Shown piece after piece: positions 57,900 to 64,000 of a DNA stretch of 64,000 nucleotides. The translations under genes and the position numbers were made by a program. The DNA comes from Amaurobius ferox (taxonomy: Eukaryota > Arthropoda > Arachnida > Araneae > Amaurobiidae): positions 138,544,293 to 138,608,292 of the forward strand of contig OX578134.1 in assembly GCA_951213105.1 (NCBI GenBank), in the 5' to 3' direction. Every line of letters begins with the position of its first letter. Position 1 is the stretch's first letter. The notes under the pieces were generated by a model that saw only the letters and a list, made by a program, of their open reading frames with translations, was not told the DNA's origin and ran no database searches.

Positions 57900-58665
57900 T
57901 ATGTGTGTGTGTCAGTGAGCCTGTGGAGACGATAACTGACGAACGAATGGACCGATTCGAACCAAATTTTGTACAAAAATCACAATCCATAAACACTGGA
58001 AGCCTATTGCTTTTATATGCAATCGAATGTTAAGAACCCCCCTAAATTTTCGAATGAAATTTTGAAAAAATCGTCAAAAAATCAAAACCACTAATAAAGT
58101 TACGCAAATAGACATTTCTTATGTAATTTTTCATTAGAAAACGATTGACATAAATTTTAGAACGCTAACATGAACCGTTCTCGAGATACTGTTCATTTTT
58201 TAAAAAAAAATTATCAAAAAGTCATATAAAAAAAAATTCCTATTGAGAAACATGTTCACTTTTCATATGTAATACCATGCGATAAATTGGGTTACATCAT
58301 TCTCGTGGAACTAGCTCATTCCATTCATGAAAAAATATACTTTTAGTAATACTTTTGTGTTTGAACGCCAATAGGCATTTATCTGCTGTAAGAATAACTT
58401 ATTTCTTAGTGCATAACGCTTGGCGAGATTTTGGCGACGAATTTGGCGGAATGTCACCAACTTGGCGACTTTTTGAAATGTTGTCAAATTAACGAAAATC
58501 TCGCCAAATGGATAAAAATGACGACTAATTGTCGAAAATTTAATATCTTGGAAAGAATATTAGTATCTACTATAAGAAAAACCCACTTTTTTTTTGTAAA
58601 AGTAGTAAATTAATTACATTATATAAGGAAAGTCATGTGTTGCCCACATCAGATTTTTTTTTTTG
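57700..58665 (+). mobile_element. hairpin-ended repeat, copy C (full length)
   Basis: Nearly identical to copy B along its length: the hairpin at 57,700-57,735, the near-palindrome at 57,746-57,771, a GT tract expanded to about 70 bases (57,826-57,912), ACGAACGAATGGACCGATTC, GAACCGTTCTCGAGATAC, the GGCGA/GCCAA region, and the end GTCATGTGTTGCCCACATC plus a T run. It lacks 21 bases present in copy B (near 21,121-21,141). The high identity to B suggests recent spread. Confidence 0.75.
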
Positions 58666-61170
58666 CAACCAAAGTTTGCTTTTCTGATTTTTGCGGGAAA
58701 ACGACTCATTTGGACGCGCATGGTATGTGACGCTATGATTTCCCTTCTGTTAGTTTTCGCCTTCGGGAATTGGTGAACTAGCTCGTTTAATGGAAATTTG
58801 TTTATTCGGAAATTTTTGCTTGTTATAACTGTTTCTTCCATCTTCAAGTATTGAATGCTTAAAAGTATTGTATCGTTCCATGTGTACTACTACTAGTTTT
58901 ACATCACGAGATAAAATCTTTATATCTGTGTCTAAAAATGATACTCATTGAACGAATTATTTAAATTATTGGAATAGTTTACAAATTAATATCGTTGTTT
59001 ATTTTGCAGTAAAAATGAATACAAATATCTTATTGCAGCAAAATCAAAACATTTAACAGTTTTAAATTTAAATTTATTATTTTATGATATTGGTTTTAAA
59101 TTATAGTTCCTATTTTCTAGAAAAAAAGTATGACTAGGGTATGGTAATGTAATTCAGACATAATAAGTAATTATTATTTCTAAATTAATAGGCACGAGTA
59201 TATAAAATATTTTATGCTGCATGAAAAACTTTTACCTTTGAATATTGCCGTCAGCAGTTACAATTTAATAATTTCATTAAATACACGTGCTTTTGAAGAG
59301 TTATAATTTTTCTAAATAAAGAAAAGTTATTTTAAATCATAAATTTAAATCATTGCAAAGAATAACAATTAAATGAAAAATAATTTAAAATTGTTAAACC
59401 GCTTCAGAATCATAAATAATTTCCCATTTATTATAGGTATAGAAATATATAATGTTTAAGAAGAAATTCAAATTTGCTTTTGATTTAAAACTAAATTATT
59501 AAATATTGTATTAAAACGCCTGATACATATATAGCAAATATGTTTACATATACATATACGTTGCGTTATCACACACCATACCAAACCGATCAATTTTTAC
59601 ATGTATCAGAAATATTGGGAATTCTGTTTTCCAAGTCTAAAATATTATACGAAATTGAAAACTGTAAAATACATTTCCCTGATGAAATGTACATATATAG
59701 AAAGTGATGGCATCAATATATGTGAATTTCAATAGAATTCGAAAAAGAATATTGATTGAAACTGTTTTTTCAGCAATAGAAGTTTATTTACATCGGCAAT
59801 GGGAGACAATTGCGTTTTTCAATTAAGAATAGTTGGGATAAAAACAGATGCTGAAGACTTTGCAAGAAAGTATACAGATAATTGTTTATAATGATATGTA
59901 GGGTATTGCTTTACTGTGTGTAATGTACAAAAATTGCTTTATAGTGAGTAAGAGAATAATTGCTTTTGAGTAGAGTATGACACAAATTCGAGTGAATTTT
60001 GTTTATGTGAGATAGTTCGGCGTAAATTAAAAAATAAATACGCATTCATATGAATTTCGTATACTTTAATTTTAATTATAAGACAGATTTGAAGTCATGT
60101 GCAACTAAATTTCCACGATTTATCAGACATCAGCGATATTATTGTCATCAAAATGTTGAATTAAAAAAAAATACTTTTCGAAGTTCTGATACTCATATAT
60201 TATGCGAATATACGCAACATTTTAAATAAGCATTTATTATTTTTACTTACATTCAAAATATATAGTATAAGGCAAACATTGTGCCGAAAATTCAAATTTT
60301 CAAGTTATTTAGGTGTTACAAATATCCATATCTTTTGATAAAAAGTTGAGGTGATATCTGTATGCACGTATGTATGCAAATATGTCTTATATCTCTTTAT
60401 CAAATGAAGCAATTCGAGTGTAAATTAGTTAGGTTGTTTAAATCTTACAATATTGAAATGCTATTTATTCTGATTGTGATAATTTTTTCTATTAATTCGA
60501 ATTCTTTTGTATTAAACTCTTATAAAGGATCATATGAGAGTCATTCTTCTTATAAAGTTTCATATTTATAACTTGGCCGCAGTGCATTATTTACAAAATA
60601 CTATTTTTATTCTCATTTAACATTAAATTGATGTAAATAATTAATAAACATTTAAGAATAATTTTGAAACGGATATTTTTTCAACTTTTAAAATTCCGCA
60701 AGGATAACATAAAACTAATAACATATCGTTCAATAACATGCCTGCCATATCTATCTAGAATTTTATCGTTATAAAAGATAGAAAAAAAACTAAAAAAACC
60801 GCTGTAATAGCATTTTCTCAGAAGGGAAATTCAATTTATAGCTTTTAGTGAGTGTCATTTTCCATTATTCCTCGAGACACGTCTTAATTCTCCGAGTTAC
60901 ATTATTTTGAAATTATCATAATGATTCAATTTACCTTCTCTAGTTTGAGTGATTTTAAGCCACAGAGAAAATATAATTATTCTACTAAAACTAAATAGAA
61001 TGCCTCGAAAATTACTTGTGGAACAACAAGCATCGGTTCCTAAACAGTGCTGACACATTTATTTATGAAACATTTATATTTCACAAATTAATTGTGAGAT
61101 AGTGAAATGCAATGATAAATGCTCAAAGCATAGTTATAGAAAATTTAATCTTGTGTCTGGTGTTCCATAA
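58666..61170. other. unassigned AT-rich sequence
   Basis: No gene, RNA or repeat family is recognised. Confidence 0.5.
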
Positions 61171-61171
61171 T

Positions 61172-62045
61172 GTCGCACGACATGTAGACATTTTGGCTAC
61201 AAGTGTCAATCAAGATACATTAAATGCAGTACATAATCATGTAGTGCCTTCACGCGAACCAATGTGAACTCAAACATAAATAAACAGCTTCCATCCCCTC
61301 TATCACTAAGAGCAAATCAGAAAAGGTTGTGTGACATTACAGGCGCAATGAACAAGTGTGTTCCCTCAGAATAAGCGTGTGCGACAAGAAGCATCAGAGA
61401 TTCGATGGTTAGCCAGCACGCAGTTAACACATAAAAAGAAGGAGTATCACACCACGCACCACACACTCCACGTCCGTCGTTATTACACAGTAATGAGCAA
61501 GTGTGCATCTTCTGTATAATAGCTGCTGAGTGACAGCCAGGCATTTGCTGAGGGGCTAATAAGTGGCTTCACAGTATTGTGAGTATCTTTGGCCGATACC
61601 TACAAAAGTAGTGTTTCCACTGCAATATAATTCACTGTGTGCTAGAATACGATACTGTGAGGCCATTTATTAGCTCCTCAGCGAACACCTTGCTGTCACT
61701 CAGCAGTTATTATAATGAAGATGCACACTTACTCATTACTGAATAGCAGCGACGAACTTGGAGTGATACTTCTTTTTTTACGTGTTCACTGCATATTCTG
61801 GTTAACCATCTAATCTCTGATGCCTCTTATCACAAACTCTCATTCTCTGGGAACACACTTGTTCATTCCTCCTATAATGTTATACAACCTCTTCTGATCT
61901 GCTCTTGGTGATAGAGGGGATGGAAGCTGTTTATTTGTGTTCACATTGGTTCGCGTGACTGCACTACTGGGTTATGTACTGAGTTTAAAGTACCTTATTT
62001 TCTTCATTGACACCTGTAGCCAAACTTTCAATATGTCGTGCGTCA
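61172..62045. repeat. large fold-back (inverted repeat), ~400-bp arms, ~60-bp loop
   Basis: The left arm (61,172-61,583) starts GTCGCACGACAT..TTTTGGCTACA, and the right arm (61,645-62,045) ends GTAGCCAAACTTTC..ATGTCGTGCG. Matching internal pairs include CCATCCCCTCTATCACTAAG with TTGGTGATAGAGGGGATGG, GAACAAGTGTGTTCCC with GGGAACACACTTGTTC, and CTGAGGGGCTAATAAGTGGC with GCCATTTATTAGCTCCTCAG. Arm identity is around 80-85% by eye. The short minus frame inside the left arm has no motif. Confidence 0.85.
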
Positions 62046-62575
62046 GATAAAATGATAATTTTGTGGATGTAAATGGTTTATTTGACGTCTAAGTTTTTGA
62101 TATTTAAATAATTTTATTAAAGTGTTTATGATATGCGAGTAATTTATTACGTCATTAAATTAATATAATTATTTTATTGCAATGTGTATGGCATTTGAGT
62201 AGTATCTTAGAAACGTAAACTTATTATTATTATCTGTCTGAGACGTGTATGCAATGCCTCAGAAACGATGGCAAAATACGAAAAACATAACTAAAATATA
62301 TTACTCTTGTTACATATACTAGTGAAACCCGCTGACATTCTGCTCCAAGGCTCCTTTATATACAGGCTGGCGCAACAATGGCCATCTTGACTCCCAGTTA
62401 AAGCGATGGCTGTACGGTTTGGCAGATTTTAGCTTGGATGCCTTGTTCTTTATGTATAGATAGTATAATGTTTTCCTACATATATAGTACTATAGTTTAT
62501 ACAGAAAGCGTTATGATAGAGGTGTAAAATTAGAGTTCAAAATTATGATGGTTTTACTTGTTTTGAGCATTTTGA
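62046..62575. other. unassigned sequence
   Basis: Nothing recognised. Confidence 0.4.
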
Positions 62576-62578
62576 ATC

Positions 62579-62622
62579 GATGTGTGTGTGTGTGTGTGCG
62601 TGTGTGTGTGTGCGTGTGTGGA
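62579..62622. repeat. (GT)n microsatellite
   Basis: A GT run with three C interruptions. Confidence 0.95.
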
Positions 62623-64000
62623 ACTGTAGACATACTACCTGATAAAAGTCAAATGACATTTTCTACGATTGCAACATTTTGTGAATATAGTGCAACCAAA
62701 TTAATTATTAATGCGGTCAAGCATTCAATAGTTAAAGTCCAAATTTTCTATATACAGGATCTCTCTATCTGATTGCAGTTGAGAGCCACTATTGTAGTAT
62801 CTGATGTAAATTCTGTAAGGTTTGCTTTATAAAGAAATTCATGGAACAGTTATATTTTGCTAAAGTAACAATATACTATTGCCTTTCTTGAGACATTCTT
62901 GAAACCTACTTTTTAAGTCCTACTTTACCTTGAATAAGTAAGAAAATATTTAAACCAAAGACGCAAAGTTTGATGTTTGATCAGATGAAAGTACCAACAT
63001 TTCCATGAAATATGAAGAAAATAGCAAATATTTGATTTAGAGACAAAAATTTAAAACAAATATTTTTAGAACGAACAGAAGAAAAAAATGGATTGAAGTC
63101 AGAAGTCGGTTTATGATATCAAAGAGTAACTGGGCTTTTAAATGCTATAAAATAACTTTTAGGATAAAATATTTTGAAACATTTTTACAAATTATGTTCC
63201 CTTGGTAGATACATAAATATACAAAATCAGAAGGATGTCCCAATCATTAGATTTGCTCTCATGTAGTAGTGTATGAGAAATGTATATTTCATCTTTTCTC
63301 CTTTTTTTTGGGACCTGAAAAATATAAATGTTTCAACGATGAAAGATCAATGTATGGGTAAATAAGAATATACTTGTTATCGTATTTTACTATCCTTACG
63401 TATGTCTAACGAAAAAGTTTGAATGCGATTAAATATCTAGCACTGAGATGTTGATGGATTTACATGTTTTGAGCATACCTGAATACAACATAATAATTTT
63501 TATTTAATTTTTGTATCTGCCTGACAGTTTACTACACTGTCAATTTGAGCAGGATATATATTGCTCAAATTGAAGGAATCGATTAGAATTCGGTATCTGA
63601 AATTCGACAGATGTCATCTGCATATTACTTTCTGGAGAGTTTGAATCATAAGAATGCTTTCAATTTAAAAATATTTTTGTAAATCGACAAAATATTATAA
63701 AGGAAACGAATGACGTATATAAGACGTTAATGTGCACCGTTTCAGATATGTTTCATCTCATTTATTTAATATTAACAAAAATTATAAATAAATATATTTA
63801 CATTTATCAGTTGATTACATATTTTGTAAGTATATTTAGTCAGAAATAAAGGAACACCATTGCACAGAAGTTATAAGACCTTTTTTCATATATTGCACTC
63901 AAAGCGCGATTAAACAAGTAAATATAAAATTTCGGTTTCTTTGGGTAAAACCTTTTATTCATGACTAGTTATGAACAGTTTCAATGCAGGCAAAAAATAA
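62623..64000. other. unassigned AT-rich sequence
   Basis: No gene or element is recognised up to the window end. Confidence 0.5.

Overview
The window is a nuclear, AT-rich animal sequence that I read as arthropod, most likely spider. That is an inference from the repeat types: a jockey-like LINE, SETMAR-type mariner, Tc1/mariner elements with CAGGGTG ends, and tRNA-derived SINEs. I find no convincing host protein-coding gene. Nearly everything that can be named is mobile or repetitive DNA, and the rest is unassigned AT-rich sequence. Copy comparisons were made by eye, so boundaries are good to about 5-20 bases unless a motif is quoted.

Layout. 0-8 kb: AT-rich sequence with a degenerate tandem array (3.5-4.0 kb), an imperfect inverted repeat (4.2-4.5 kb) and the first full copy of a hairpin-ended repeat family (5.57-6.51 kb). 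8.25-12.33 kb: a pyrimidine tract, then a jockey-like non-LTR retrotransposon with gag-like ORF1, endonuclease, reverse-transcriptase tail and RNase H; its RT catalytic core has been deleted. 12.9-17.8 kb: several minisatellites, a TTAA-flanked 0.8 kb element with a perfect 32-bp palindrome, and a 36-bp minisatellite. 20.3-25.0 kb: more hairpin-family copies around a cluster of Pol III-derived units, namely a 5S rRNA sequence joined to a tRNA-SINE between 16-bp direct repeats, and a tandem pair of a second tRNA-like SINE. 25-32.3 kb: a dispersed repeat R (R1 at 25.0 kb, R2 inverted at 31.4 kb, R3 at 53.6 kb), a fold-back repeat, a MITE and a Tc1/mariner element. 32.7-38.7 kb: a GC-richer unassigned block, a probable solo LTR, a 148-bp array, and two SINEs inserted at the same site. 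39.3-42.4 kb: a 295-bp satellite array and a degenerate RTE-like reverse transcriptase. 45.4-46.2 kb: a possible LTR-retroelement 3' end. 48.3-53.3 kb: an old SINE, a second Tc1/mariner element, a hairpin-family copy, and a broken mariner between 54-bp direct repeats. 57.7-58.7 kb: the last full hairpin-family copy. 61.2-62.0 kb: a fold-back with ~400-bp arms.

How the parts relate. The LINE supplies a plausible source of the machinery that moves SINEs of this type. The SINEs here show long target duplications, as expected for LINE-mediated insertion. The DNA elements share CAGGGTG ends and TA target duplications, and all carry broken or missing transposase. The strongest candidates for something undescribed are the 5S-tRNA composite retrotransposon (21,848-22,230) and the hairpin-ended family of at least six copies with two conserved palindromes and no visible protein.
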